The translations under genes and the position numbers were made by a program. Below, one piece after another: positions 1 to 8,545 of a stretch of DNA of 64,000 nucleotides (the first letter of the stretch is position 1; each line of letters begins with the position of its first letter). The DNA is from Bacillota bacterium (GTDB lineage Bacteria; Bacillota; Clostridia; Acetivibrionales; DTU013): positions 43,435 through 107,434 of the forward strand of contig JAEZYU010000119.1 in NCBI GenBank assembly GCA_023418915.1, given 5' to 3'. Below the pieces are notes generated by a model. That model saw only the letters and a program-made list of their open reading frames with translations. It had not been told where the DNA came from and made no database searches.

Positions 1-275
1 TTTTGAACTGTTGCATTTTCTATATCGGTAACAAATGGTGCCGGCCCATAATCACGTATTACTATCGGTGCTTTTTCGTATTTTTCCCCGGCTTTCATAG
101 CTGGATTTTGTGAATAACAGGGGCACGGCTGGTATTGGTACGGATATTGATATTGCTGCATCCCATAAACTCCGTATGTATTATCAGGGCTATACGCAGG
201 TATATTGTTATAGTAGGGTGACAGATATGCATTATTTAAACTATATGGGTTATACATATTGTACATATTATTCAT
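1..275 (-). CDS. Cupin-like protein, N-terminal part (runs off the window)
   Basis: Reading leftward from ATG at 275-273, behind a good site (AAAGGATGGGAAG), the frame stays open to the window edge for 91 codons. The first 60 residues are rich in Tyr, Asn and Pro. They are followed by a stretch with the motif APIVIRDYGPAPFV, which I recall from small Clostridia/Bacillus cupin proteins with Tyr-rich leaders. Only the start is present, so no metal-binding cupin histidines can be checked. The gene and start are well supported; the cupin assignment rests on recalled similarity of a short segment. Confidence 0.6.
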   Translation of the reverse strand, partial: MNNMYNMYNPYSLNNAYLSPYYNNIPAYSPDNTYGVYGMQQYQYPYQYQPCPCYSQNPAMKAGEKYEKAPIVIRDYGPAPFVTDIENATVQ

Positions 276-628
276 AGCCTTCCCATCCTTTCTTTGACTA
301 TGTTCCATATTATGCATTATGTAAAGGGATTGTGCAGTATCAATGTAAGTAAATGTCACAGAGCTATGATTTGGATAAACTGCCTGCCTTTATATCAGAA
401 TTGAAAAATCAATAAAAACGCAGGCAGTCATTGAATTCACCTAATAATGCTGGCATAATATTGACTGTGAAAGAGGCAGCTTTAGGAAAACTGGCGGGAA
501 TCCTATATATCGGCATGGATTTTACGTCAGCTGCAAGAAATTTCCTGCCTCTGTTCTGCATTGCTCACTTTGGTGAGATCGAAGGCGGGCAGGATCACGT
601 CAAATACAAATGGGTAAGGAGAACTTAT
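276..628. other. Intergenic region between the cupin-like gene and GH43
   Basis: About 350 bases shared by two divergent genes. One possible stem with a long loop is visible (ctgcctgc at 380-387 with gcaggcag at 420-427). The GH43 frame is open upstream to a TTG at 431, but that stretch lacks a ribosome site and does not resemble the family N terminus. No clear promoter or AraR-type operator was found. Confidence 0.4.
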
Positions 629-2389
629 ATGAAAACATTTAAAAACCCGATAATACCGGGATTTTACCCGGATCCGTCGATTTGCAGGGTTGGCGACGAC
701 TACTACCTTGTAAATTCAACCTTTACTTATTTCCCGGGAATACCGGTGTTCCACAGCAGAGATCTTGTGAACTGGAGGCAGCTCTGTTATGCAATGGACA
801 GACCGGATCAACTGGTTATGGATGACCTTGACCATAATGCAGGGATATATGCGCCCACGATCCGCTATCATAATGGCATTTTCTATATTATCTGCACGAA
901 TGTGGCTTCGATAGGCAACTTCATAATAACTGCAAAAGATCCGTCCGGGCCATGGTCTGACCCGTACATTCTCAATGATGCCCCGGGGATAGACCCTTCT
1001 TTGTTTTTTGATGATGACGGGAAAGTATATTATACCGGAACGGCAGATTCGCCGGGTGGCGGTTCATATTACGGTGATAATGAAATATGGCTCAGAGAGC
1101 TGGACCTCAGCACGATGCAGTTGACAGGTGAACGATTTGGTCTATGGAGGGGTGCGCTTAAAAATGCCCTTTGGGCCGAAGGACCGCATTTGTATAAAAT
1201 CGGCCGTTATTATTATCTGATGATAGCAGAAGGGGGTACTGACTTCTATCACTCTGTCACCATAGCAAGGAGCATGGATATAAAGGGTCCTTATGAAGGC
1301 AACCCGGCAAACCCCATACTGACTCACAGGCATCTTGGACGGTCATACCCCATCGCCAATGTGGGCCATGCCGATCTCGTGCAGACACAGAGCGGGGAAT
1401 GGTGGATGGTTGCACTGGCTTCAAGGCCGTATGGAGGTCATTATAGAAACCTTGGACGTGAGACGTTCCTCATGCCGGTTATCTGGGAAGACGGCTGGCC
1501 GGTGGTGTGTCCGGGAACCGGTCGAATAGAAGAGCAATACGCAGTGCCGGTTATAAAAGGCTGTCCGGGCGGGCAGGAAGAAGCAGTGTCTGAAAGGACA
1601 GGGTCTGAAGTTTGGCATCAAGAAGAAGAACAGCCTGGTGCGGCGGAAGGAACTGAGACGAACGGAGGCTTTGAACCAGCGTCGGGAGGGTGTTTTGATC
1701 CTGCGTCGGGAGAGGGCTTTGAACCAGCGTCGGGAGGGTGTTTTGATCCTGCGTCTGACAGTATGTTCGATCACTTTGACAGCCGGAACCCTGGTATGGC
1801 CTGGAATACACTTAGGACCCCAAGAGAAGAGATATATTCCCTCACAGAAAGAAAAGGTTTCATGAGGCTTAAGCTGCGTCCGGAGAAGCTTTCTGAAAAA
1901 GTCAACCCCAGCTTTATTGGCAGACGCCAGCAGCATATCAACTTTACAGCTGCAGCATCAATGGAGTTTGAGCCTGATGCTCCGACAGAAATTGCCGGGA
2001 TCGTCCTGATACAGAACAATGATTATCATTTCAGAATTGAATACACTATGGATGCAGCGCATGACGGGTGCTGCGGTAAGCGTAATCTTATTCGGCTGAT
2101 CAAACGTGAAGCGGGCAAAGAGGATGTGCTGGCTGAAGCGAGCTTTTATGCGTATCCGCTATACCTGAAGGTGACGGCAAGAGGGCAGGATTACAGCTTT
2201 TACTATGGCAAAACGCCTGATGCATTGGAAGTGTTGCTGGAGAATGTGGACGGCAGGATACTCAGTACGGATAAAGCAGGAGGCTTTGTCGGTGCGTATA
2301 TAGGGATGTATGCCAGCAGTCAGGGACATAGCAGTTCAAATCATGCCGATTTCGACTGGTTCAGCTACCAGGGAGGCTGGTGTGAGTAG
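629..2389 (+). CDS. Glycoside hydrolase family 43 (beta-xylosidase / alpha-L-arabinofuranosidase type)
   Basis: 586 residues from ATG 629, preceded by TAAGGAGAACTTAT. The N-terminal five-bladed propeller shows GH43 hallmarks: the general-base Asp15 in PGFYPDPS, the pKa-modulating Asp in APGIDPS and the general-acid Glu in ALWAEGPHLY. The C-terminal part from about residue 390 (FDHFDSRNPG, then SLTERKGFMRLKLRPE) is the beta-sandwich typical of GH43 beta-xylosidases. No signal peptide is seen, so it probably acts in the cytoplasm on imported oligosaccharides, removing xylose or arabinose. The linker between domains is expanded by low-complexity acidic sequence and four 8-residue repeats (1667-1762). 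Adjacent arabinose genes favour an arabinose-releasing role, but substrate specificity cannot be fixed from sequence. Confidence 0.9.
   Translation: MKTFKNPIIPGFYPDPSICRVGDDYYLVNSTFTYFPGIPVFHSRDLVNWRQLCYAMDRPDQLVMDDLDHNAGIYAPTIRYHNGIFYIICTNVASIGNFIITAKDPSGPWSDPYILNDAPGIDPSLFFDDDGKVYYTGTADSPGGGSYYGDNEIWLRELDLSTMQLTGERFGLWRGALKNALWAEGPHLYKIGRYYYLMIAEGGTDFYHSVTIARSMDIKGPYEGNPANPILTHRHLGRSYPIANVGHADLVQTQSGEWWMVALASRPYGGHYRNLGRETFLMPVIWEDGWPVVCPGTGRIEEQYAVPVIKGCPGGQEEAVSERTGSEVWHQEEEQPGAAEGTETNGGFEPASGGCFDPASGEGFEPASGGCFDPASDSMFDHFDSRNPGMAWNTLRTPREEIYSLTERKGFMRLKLRPEKLSEKVNPSFIGRRQQHINFTAAASMEFEPDAPTEIAGIVLIQNNDYHFRIEYTMDAAHDGCCGKRNLIRLIKREAGKEDVLAEASFYAYPLYLKVTARGQDYSFYYGKTPDALEVLLENVDGRILSTDKAGGFVGAYIGMYASSQGHSSSNHADFDWFSYQGGWCE
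1667..1762 (+). repeat. 48-bp x2 tandem repeat inside the GH43 gene
   Basis: Two 48-bp units, each made of two 24-bp half-units, encode the alternating octapeptides GFEPASGG and CFDPASGE. They sit in the linker between the catalytic propeller and the C-terminal sandwich and preserve the reading frame. The high identity between units suggests recent duplication. Confidence 0.9.
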
Positions 2390-2474
2390 GCAAATGGTTC
2401 AGCTACCAGGGCGGTTAGTGTGAGTAGGCAAATGGTCCAGCTACCAGGGCGGTTAGTGTGAGTAGGCAAATGGC
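2361..2474 (+). repeat. 38-bp x3 tandem duplication of the GH43 3' end
   Basis: Three 38-bp units begin at 2361, 2399 and 2437. The first contains the last GH43 codons and its TAG stop. The next two are slightly diverged copies lying beyond the stop, where they are non-coding. Confidence 0.9.
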
Positions 2475-2502
2475 TTGCCAGGCGGCTGATACGATGTGAC
2501 GA

Positions 2503-2534
2503 AAAAGGACCGGCAGTGCACTGCCGGTCCTTTT
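2503..2534. terminator. Bidirectional terminator between GH43 and araA
   Basis: A perfect 32-nt palindrome (AAAAGGACCGGCAGTG and its complement) ends in T runs on both strands. It lies between the convergent GH43 and araA genes and should stop transcription from both sides. Confidence 0.88.
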
Positions 2535-2561
2535 ATGAGTTCATATTTGTTATGAAGAAAA

Positions 2562-4058
2562 TTATTTCAGACGATATGCGATCTCATTCCATCTGAGTTC
2601 GTTTCTGAAGTTCAGGATGTTTGTGTTCTCATTAATAAGTACGCTTTCTATGCCGGCCATCTCAGCCCAATCCATCAGCTGCTCCGCTGTGACTGAGAAC
2701 GATAATACAGTATGGTGAGCTCCGCCCGCCAGTATCCATGCTTCGGCTCCCTGATGGAGTGAGGGCAGCGGCTTCCACATTATCCTTGCGACAGGAAGCT
2801 TTGGCATATCTTTTTCGATTTTAACTGCTTCCACTTCATTTATGATCAGACGGAATCGGTTGCCCATATCGATCAGAGAAGCACAGACTGCGCGTCCAAA
2901 GGATCCGTCAAATACCAGACGGGCGGGATCGGCCTTGCCGCCGATGGACAGTGGGTGCACTTCGATCCTGGGCTTTGTGGAGGCGATCGTCGGACATACC
3001 TCGAGCATGTGTGCACCAAGCACCATCTCATTACCGGGTTCCAGGTGGTATGTGTAGTCTTCCATAAATGATGTTCCGCCCGGAAGGCCTTCCGCCATTA
3101 CCTTCATAATGTTTACCATAGCCGATGTTTTCCAGTCTCCCTCACCGCCGAAGCCATATCCGTCAGCCATCAATCTCTGTGCTGCAAGTCCCGGCAGCTG
3201 CTTCATGCCGTGCAGATCCTCAAAGGTCGTCGTAAATGCTCCAAAGCCGCCTTCCTTTAAGAAAGCACGCATACCCAGCTCGATACGCGCCTGCTCCTTT
3301 ATGGAATCCATTGCTGCACCCGAGGAGCGGACATACTCAGGTATTTCGTAAATTTCGCTGTATTCCTCAAGCAGCCTGGATATTTCATTATCAGATACAC
3401 TGTTTATACGCTGAATAAGATCTCCGACGCCATAACCGTTGATGGACCATCCGAACTTGATCTGTGCTTCTACCTTGTCACCTTCAGTTACGGCCACCTC
3501 GCGCATATTATCGCCAAACCTTGCCACTTTCAGGCTGTTCCCTGCTGCCAATGCCGCAGCGGTCCGCATCCAGCTGCCAATACGGCTGCATGTGGCCGTA
3601 TCTTCCCAATGGCCAACTATTACCTTGCGGGCTATACGCATACGTGTGCCAATAAAGCCATATTCACGGTCTCCATGAGCTGACTGGTTCAGGTTCATGA
3701 AATCCATATCGATACTGTTCCACGGAATATCTCGGTTGTACTGCGTATGAAGATGGAGCAGAGGCTTGTGCAGCTCTGAGAGGCCTGCGATCCACATTTT
3801 TGCAGGAGAGAATGTATGCATCCAGGTAATTATGCCTGCACAGCTGTCATCTGAATTTGCTTCGAGACATAGCTTCCTTATGGCCTCAGGCGTTGTGAGG
3901 ACAGGCTTGAAAACTACTTTGCACGGTATGTCGGTATTTTTGTCCAGACCATCAGAAATGTTTTTTGAATGCTCAGCTACCATTTCCAAAGTTTCAGGTC
4001 CATATAGATGCTGGCTTCCGGTAACAAACCAGAAGGTATATTTTTTTAGTTCCAGCAA
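2562..4058 (-). CDS. araA: L-arabinose isomerase
   Basis: Converts L-arabinose to L-ribulose, the first step of bacterial arabinose catabolism, in the cytoplasm with a divalent metal. The protein of about 498 residues has the family N terminus YTFWFVTGSQHLYGPETL and the segments that hold the metal and catalytic residues: GEGDWK, SFMEDYTYHL, GAHMLEVCP and GGAHHTV. Start choice: an upstream GTG at 4067 directly abuts the AAGGAGG element, so the TTG at 4058, seven bases downstream of that element, is the likely start. It is divergent from araR. A promoter and an AraR-type operator lie upstream, implying repression in the absence of arabinose. Confidence 0.96.
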   Translation of the reverse strand: MLELKKYTFWFVTGSQHLYGPETLEMVAEHSKNISDGLDKNTDIPCKVVFKPVLTTPEAIRKLCLEANSDDSCAGIITWMHTFSPAKMWIAGLSELHKPLLHLHTQYNRDIPWNSIDMDFMNLNQSAHGDREYGFIGTRMRIARKVIVGHWEDTATCSRIGSWMRTAAALAAGNSLKVARFGDNMREVAVTEGDKVEAQIKFGWSINGYGVGDLIQRINSVSDNEISRLLEEYSEIYEIPEYVRSSGAAMDSIKEQARIELGMRAFLKEGGFGAFTTTFEDLHGMKQLPGLAAQRLMADGYGFGGEGDWKTSAMVNIMKVMAEGLPGGTSFMEDYTYHLEPGNEMVLGAHMLEVCPTIASTKPRIEVHPLSIGGKADPARLVFDGSFGRAVCASLIDMGNRFRLIINEVEAVKIEKDMPKLPVARIMWKPLPSLHQGAEAWILAGGAHHTVLSFSVTAEQLMDWAEMAGIESVLINENTNILNFRNELRWNEIAYRLK

Positions 4059-4082
4059 AACTAACACCTCCTTAACAGTTTA

Positions 4083-4098
4083 ACATGTACGAACAAGT
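4083..4098. promoter_or_regulatory. AraR-type operator of araA
   Basis: The 16-mer acatgtacgaacaagt closely matches the known Bacillus AraR box ATTTGTACGTACAAAT. It lies just downstream of the araA -10 element, a position suited to repression. Confidence 0.75.
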
Positions 4099-4109
4099 TT
4101 TATATGAAC

Positions 4110-4138
4110 ATTTTACTACCTGAGCGGAACAAAAGCAA
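4110..4138 (-). promoter_or_regulatory. araA promoter
   Basis: On the minus strand, TTGCTT (4138-4133) and TAAAAT (4115-4110) are separated by exactly 17 bases. The AraR box follows about ten bases downstream. Confidence 0.65.
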
Positions 4139-4275
4139 TCATGATTTGTGTTTTTTTGTGCTTCAACAATAATTGTGCGCTTTCTGAGACCCAGCCTGCA
4201 CGAAGGCTTTACATAATTTATTTACAATCGTATTCATTCGAGCAGAGCATCACAGCAACTTAGTTCACATATTCA

Positions 4276-4304
4276 TTGATTAACACAATGCTTTGATGTA
4301 TAAT
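4276..4304 (+). promoter_or_regulatory. araR promoter
   Basis: TTGATT (4276-4281) and TATAAT (4299-4304) have a 17-base spacer, close to the sigma-A consensus. The second AraR box starts 12 bases after the -10 element. Confidence 0.72.
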
Positions 4305-4316
4305 TTGTATTATATA

Positions 4317-4332
4317 ACATGTACGTACAAGG
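4317..4332. promoter_or_regulatory. AraR-type operator of araR
   Basis: acatgtacgtacaagg contains the GTACGTAC core of the AraR box and overlaps the predicted araR transcription start, indicating autoregulation. Confidence 0.78.
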
Positions 4333-4350
4333 GAAGGTAAAGATAAGCAA

Positions 4351-5451
4351 ATGCAAAAGGATGAAATGCAGACAAAATACTCTATGCTGAAAGCGTTTCT
4401 GAAGGATGAAATTCTAATGGGCAGAATAAGTCCGGGGGAGAAGATACCATCAGAAAATACTCTTTCGGAGAGGTTTTCTCTCAGCCGCCAGACGGTCAGG
4501 AAAGCTATATCCATGCTTGTCAATGAGGGCTTTCTATATACCGAACACGGCAGGGGTACGTTTTGCCGGGACAGGAGCATGAGCAGGAAGGATTCTGGAA
4601 ATATAGGAGTTATTACGACTTATATTTCTGAATATATTTTCCCGAGACTTATACAGGGAATGGACAGGGTGCTTTCAGAAAACGGCTGCAGTATCATCCT
4701 GAAAAACACTGCAAACAGTATCGAGAAAGAGGCTGTGTGTCTTGATGACCTGCTGGGTAAGGATGTGGCGGGACTGATAATAGAGCCGACCAAAAGTGCG
4801 GTGTTTTCAAATAATCTGAAGTATTATGAAGCATTAGACAAGCATAATATCCCTTATGTTTTTATACACGGAACATATCAAAAGCTGGAGGATAAGCCGC
4901 AGGTGGTACTTGATGACGAAGCGGGAGAGTACAGAGCGGTCGAATATCTGATAAAGCTGGGACATAAAAACATTGTGGGAATTTTTAAGGCGGATGATAT
5001 CCAGGGCATAAGCAGACATAAAGGCTATGCAAGGGCACTGGCCGAATACGGGATTGTCTATGATCCGGACAGAGTGATTTGGTTTCATACCGAAGACAGG
5101 TACACCAAACCTGCCGCTGAAGTAAAAAAGCTTGTTTCGGGCGGCGCAGCGATGGATGCGGTAGCTGCATACAATGACGAAGTGGCGGTAAAAGTCCTTC
5201 ATCAGCTTAAGGAGTCAGGGCTCAGGGTTCCTGAGGATGTGTCTGTCGTCGGATTTGATGACTCATATCTTGCAGAGAACGGCCCTGTAAAGCTGACAAC
5301 GGTAGGCCATCCAAAGGAAAAGCTGGGCGAGGCCGCAGCTGAACTCCTTCTAAAACTAATGAAGCATGATATCGGATATCCTGCAGACACTAAAAAGGTC
5401 ATTGCGCCTGAATTGATAATAAGAGATTCATGTATATCAAGGATAGTATAA
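4351..5451 (+). CDS. araR: Arabinose-responsive transcriptional repressor (GntR-type DNA-binding domain plus LacI-type sensor)
   Basis: 366 residues. Residues ~1-72 form a GntR-type winged helix (MQTKYSMLKAFLKDEI, PSENTLSERF, SRQTVRKAI, EHGRGTF). Residues ~80-366 are a LacI/periplasmic-binding-protein-like sugar sensor ending with VSVVGFDDSYLAE and a typical C terminus. This chimeric architecture is diagnostic of AraR. It should bind the two boxes in the araA-araR interval and release them on binding L-arabinose. It is divergent from araA and followed by araB and araD, so it probably controls the whole cluster. The start at 4351 follows AAGGTAAAG with suitable spacing. Confidence 0.93.
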   Translation: MQKDEMQTKYSMLKAFLKDEILMGRISPGEKIPSENTLSERFSLSRQTVRKAISMLVNEGFLYTEHGRGTFCRDRSMSRKDSGNIGVITTYISEYIFPRLIQGMDRVLSENGCSIILKNTANSIEKEAVCLDDLLGKDVAGLIIEPTKSAVFSNNLKYYEALDKHNIPYVFIHGTYQKLEDKPQVVLDDEAGEYRAVEYLIKLGHKNIVGIFKADDIQGISRHKGYARALAEYGIVYDPDRVIWFHTEDRYTKPAAEVKKLVSGGAAMDAVAAYNDEVAVKVLHQLKESGLRVPEDVSVVGFDDSYLAENGPVKLTTVGHPKEKLGEAAAELLLKLMKHDIGYPADTKKVIAPELIIRDSCISRIV

Positions 5452-5535
5452 AGCTTAGTGGCATGACAGGAATGACAGGTGTAGCTCATAAAGCGGATGA
5501 AAGGGCAGGCGCATAGCAGGAATTACGAAGAGCAG

Positions 5536-5557
5536 TCTTTGAACGATGCGTTATAAT
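5536..5557 (+). repeat. Copy of a dispersed TTTGAACGATGCGTTATAA motif
   Basis: The 19-mer TTTGAACGATGCGTTATAA occurs here in the araR-araB interval. It recurs exactly before hydF and in diverged form at about 8210, 23690 and 26175. Function unknown. Confidence 0.6.
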
Positions 5558-5632
5558 CAAGTGTTTATGTTACTTAAGATATTGTTATGACTGACAATAG
5601 TAATAGGAGAATTGGAAAGGGGAGACCAAGAT

Positions 5633-7309
5633 ATGTCAAACAAAAAGTATTCACTCGGAATCGACTACGGGACACAGTCAGGCAGAGCAGTGCTGGTCGA
5701 GGTCGATACCGGCAGTATTGTTGCCACAGCGGTAAAGGAGTATACTCACGGCGTGATGGATGAGTACCTGCCCGACGGAAAAACTAAGCTGGAACCTGAC
5801 TGGGCGCTGGAACATCCGGCTGACTACCTTGAAGTACTGAGCGTTACGATACCTGCCGTATTAAAGGAAGCGGGAGTATCACCGGAAGATGTGATTGGAA
5901 TGGCCGTAGATTTCACTGCGTGTACCATGCTGCCGATAAAGGCTGACGGAACTCCTCTCTGCTTTATGGACGAATTCAAATCAAATCCGCATTCGTATGT
6001 AAAGCTGTGGAAGCATCATGCGGCACAGCCTGAGGCGAACAGGCTGAATGAAATTGCAGCATCAATGGGGCAGGATTTTTTGAGCAGATATGGCGGGAAG
6101 ATATCTTCTGAATGGCTTATACCCAAAATCATGCAAATATTGGACGAGGCGCCTGAGATATACAATGCAGCGGACAAATTCATAGAAGCTACCGACTGGA
6201 TGTCGCTCAGACTTACGGGAAATGAAAGAAGAAACAGCTGTACAGCAGGTTATAAGGCGATATGGAGCAAGCGGGAGGGATACCCGTCGAAGGAATTTTT
6301 CAAAGCCCTTGACCCAAGGCTGGAGAATCTGGTCAATGATAAGCTGAGCAGAGATATCTATCCTCTGGGAGGTAAAGCCGGTGAGCTTACTGAGGAAATG
6401 GCTAAGCTGACAGGCCTGAAGCCGGGTACGGCGGTTGGCATATCAAATGTGGATGCGCATGTGGCGGTGCCGGCCGTAGGTATCGTGGATCCCGGTAAAA
6501 TGCTGATGATCATGGGCACTTCCACGTGCCACATGGTGCTCGGTACACAAGAAAGGATTGTCCCCGGAATGTGCGGAGTGGTCGAGGATGGAATAATACC
6601 TGGCTTTCTTGGATATGAAGCGGGTCAGTCCTGTGTCGGTGATCATTTCGAATGGTTTATCGACAACTGCCTGCCTGCCTCGTATAAGGATGAGGCAAAG
6701 CAAAGGGGTATCAATATCCATAAGTTCCTGAGAGAAAAGGCAAAGGCAAAAAAAGTCGGCGAAAGCGGACTTATTGCACTGGACTGGTGGAACGGGAACA
6801 GGTCTGTGCTGGTTGATGCCGATCTGACAGGAGTGCTGCTGGGCTGTACACTCAATACAAAGCCGGAGGAAATATACAGAGCTCTGATCGAAGCTACGGC
6901 CTATGGTACTAATATGATAATTGAAACGTTTGAAAATAACGGTGTACCAATAAATGAGCTGTATGCCTGCGGCGGTATCGCTGAAAAGGATGAATTCATG
7001 ATGCAGATATATGCCGATGTGACCAACAGGGAGATAAGGATATCGGCATCACCGCAGACTGTTGCCCTGGGATCTGCCATGTTCGGAGCTGTGGCTGCCG
7101 GAAAGGATAAGGGCGGATATGATTCCATATTTGAAGCTGCAAAATACATGTCAAAGGTCAAGGAAGCATATTACAAGCCTATTCCGGAAAACGTGGAAGC
7201 GTATAAAAAGCTGTATGCTGAATACAAGATACTGCACGATTATTTCGGCAGAGGAGCCAATGATGTCATGAAACGGCTGAAGGAAATAAAAAGGATAGCT
7301 GCGGGTTAA
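5633..7309 (+). CDS. araB: L-ribulokinase
   Basis: Phosphorylates L-ribulose to L-ribulose 5-phosphate with ATP. The 558 residues have the FGGY-kinase N-terminal phosphate motif GIDYGTQSGRAV and a long central domain. The C-terminal nucleotide-binding part has MIMGTSTCHMV and YACGGIAEKDEFMMQI. Length is normal for the AraB family. The ATG at 5633 follows GGAAAGGGGAGACC; a TTG 21 bases upstream lies inside that ribosome site and is rejected. It lies between araR and araD, all on the same strand, giving the classical araB-araD order downstream of the repressor. No separate AraR box was found in the araR-araB gap, so read-through from the araR promoter is plausible. Confidence 0.95.
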   Translation: MSNKKYSLGIDYGTQSGRAVLVEVDTGSIVATAVKEYTHGVMDEYLPDGKTKLEPDWALEHPADYLEVLSVTIPAVLKEAGVSPEDVIGMAVDFTACTMLPIKADGTPLCFMDEFKSNPHSYVKLWKHHAAQPEANRLNEIAASMGQDFLSRYGGKISSEWLIPKIMQILDEAPEIYNAADKFIEATDWMSLRLTGNERRNSCTAGYKAIWSKREGYPSKEFFKALDPRLENLVNDKLSRDIYPLGGKAGELTEEMAKLTGLKPGTAVGISNVDAHVAVPAVGIVDPGKMLMIMGTSTCHMVLGTQERIVPGMCGVVEDGIIPGFLGYEAGQSCVGDHFEWFIDNCLPASYKDEAKQRGINIHKFLREKAKAKKVGESGLIALDWWNGNRSVLVDADLTGVLLGCTLNTKPEEIYRALIEATAYGTNMIIETFENNGVPINELYACGGIAEKDEFMMQIYADVTNREIRISASPQTVALGSAMFGAVAAGKDKGGYDSIFEAAKYMSKVKEAYYKPIPENVEAYKKLYAEYKILHDYFGRGANDVMKRLKEIKRIAAG

Positions 7310-7397
7310 GAAGCCGCCGGCTAACTGGTTCAATGCAGCACAAAATAACTAACATTAGTTTATCGATATAGACGCAGATACGATCAGGAGGGTAATT

Positions 7398-8096
7398 ATG
7401 CTGGAAGCACTGAAAGAAGAAGTCTTGAAAGCAAATCTTGATTTGCCCCGTTATGGACTTGTGACATTCACATGGGGAAATGTGAGCGGCATCGACAGAG
7501 AAAGAGGACTGATAGTCATTAAGCCGAGCGGGGTCCCCTATGATGAAATGAAGGCGGAGCACATGGTCGTGCTGGATCTGGATGGCAAGCAGGTCGAGGG
7601 TGATCTGAGACCATCCTCCGATACACCAACACATATTGCTATATATAAAGCCTTTGCCGGAGCAGGCGGCGTAGTTCATACTCATTCCCCGTGGGCAACG
7701 AGCTGGGCGCAGGCAGGAAGAGGGATCCCAGCGCTCGGGACTACCCATGCCGATTATTTCTATGGGGAGATACCCTGCACCAGAATACTGACAAGGGAAG
7801 AAACCGAAGGTGAATATGAAAGCAATACAGGCAAAGTAATTGTGGAGACATTCAAGGATATAGAGCCTTCTCATGTACCTGGAGTACTGGTGAACAACCA
7901 TGGTCCGTTCAACTGGGGAAAGGATGCGCATGAAGCGGTCCATAATGCTGTCGTTATGGAGGAGGTAGCAAAGATGGCTTTCAATACCTTTGCCTTAACT
8001 CCAAACGTCAAACCGATCAGTGACTTTCTTCTTGACAGGCATTTTCTCAGAAAACACGGGGCAGATGCGTATTATGGGCAAAATAAGCCGCAGTAA
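7398..8096 (+). CDS. araD: L-ribulose-5-phosphate 4-epimerase
   Basis: Converts L-ribulose 5-phosphate to D-xylulose 5-phosphate, delivering arabinose carbon to the pentose phosphate pathway. The 232 residues match the class II aldolase/AraD fold: TWGNVSGID and IKPSGVPYD near the N terminus, and the zinc-binding VVHTHSPWAT with a further His in LVNNHGPFNWGKD. A strong site, AGGAGGGTAATT, precedes the ATG. It lies 88 bases after araB and is the last metabolic gene before a hairpin terminator at 8250-8285, so araB-araD probably form one transcript. Confidence 0.95.
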   Translation: MLEALKEEVLKANLDLPRYGLVTFTWGNVSGIDRERGLIVIKPSGVPYDEMKAEHMVVLDLDGKQVEGDLRPSSDTPTHIAIYKAFAGAGGVVHTHSPWATSWAQAGRGIPALGTTHADYFYGEIPCTRILTREETEGEYESNTGKVIVETFKDIEPSHVPGVLVNNHGPFNWGKDAHEAVHNAVVMEEVAKMAFNTFALTPNVKPISDFLLDRHFLRKHGADAYYGQNKPQ

Positions 8097-8160
8097 TGAT
8101 CCGGCCGGCCTGTGTCGTGAGTAATGCATACGGCCATAATTATTGCAGTACTTCGTAATA

Positions 8161-8231
8161 GCGAGGCGAAACGCACAGAGGCGAGAAAATTTTCTTCGAT
8201 CGTAAAATTTTCTTTGAGCGATACGTAATAA
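8161..8231 (+). repeat. Dispersed AT-rich hairpin repeat (GAAAATTTTC...CGATACGTAATAA type)
   Basis: Two AAAATTTT blocks followed by CTTTGAGCGATACGTAATAA. Related arrangements are found at 15388-15440 and 19008-19070, and the tail alone at 5536 and 26172. It lies downstream of araD, outside any gene. Confidence 0.55.
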
Positions 8232-8249
8232 GACACCCTAAATCATACT

Positions 8250-8285
8250 AAAAATCTCAGGCGGTCATGTGTGCCTGGGATTTTT
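8250..8285 (+). terminator. araD terminator
   Basis: AAAATCTCAGGC pairs with GCCTGGGATTTT around a short loop and is followed by a T-rich tail. Confidence 0.75.
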
Positions 8286-8291
8286 GTTTGG

Positions 8292-8374
8292 GTGCGCCCG
8301 GTGGGCGCACGTTCTAATAGGTGAAAGTCCCTAATCTGCCCGGCAGTAGGAAGATATAGCTGACGCTGAGTCGT
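8292..8374 (+). mobile_element. Possible 5' remnant of a group II intron
   Basis: Begins GTGCGCCCG, forms a small stem with the following GGGCGCAC, and continues TTCTAATAGGTGAAAGTCCC. This combination is familiar from the 5' end (GUGYG, then the GGTGAAAGTCC element) of bacterial group II introns. About 80 bases are present. No reverse transcriptase frame or domain V/VI follows, so if real it is a short relic. Confidence 0.4.
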
Positions 8375-8545
8375 TTTTCAGCCTCTTTTTGACATAACAA
8401 TACAGCAATAATCCATATCTATAAAAAACAATATATGGTATATTATAGTCGTAATATAGAAAACGGGGCAGAGCTAATAAATAGTACTGATCGAATTATC
8501 CTTGTCTGCTTGCAGTCGCCGTGTGAATGAATAAGGGGAGACAAA

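Noticed and set aside
431..628. N-terminal extension of the GH43 gene from a TTG start
   Set aside because: No ribosome site at 431 and no family similarity; ATG 629 has TAAGGAGAACTTAT and gives the expected GH43 N terminus.
1421..1936. 171-codon minus-strand frame over GH43
   Set aside because: It is the antisense of the 24-bp repeats and linker in GH43; repetitive basic sequence with no ribosome site.
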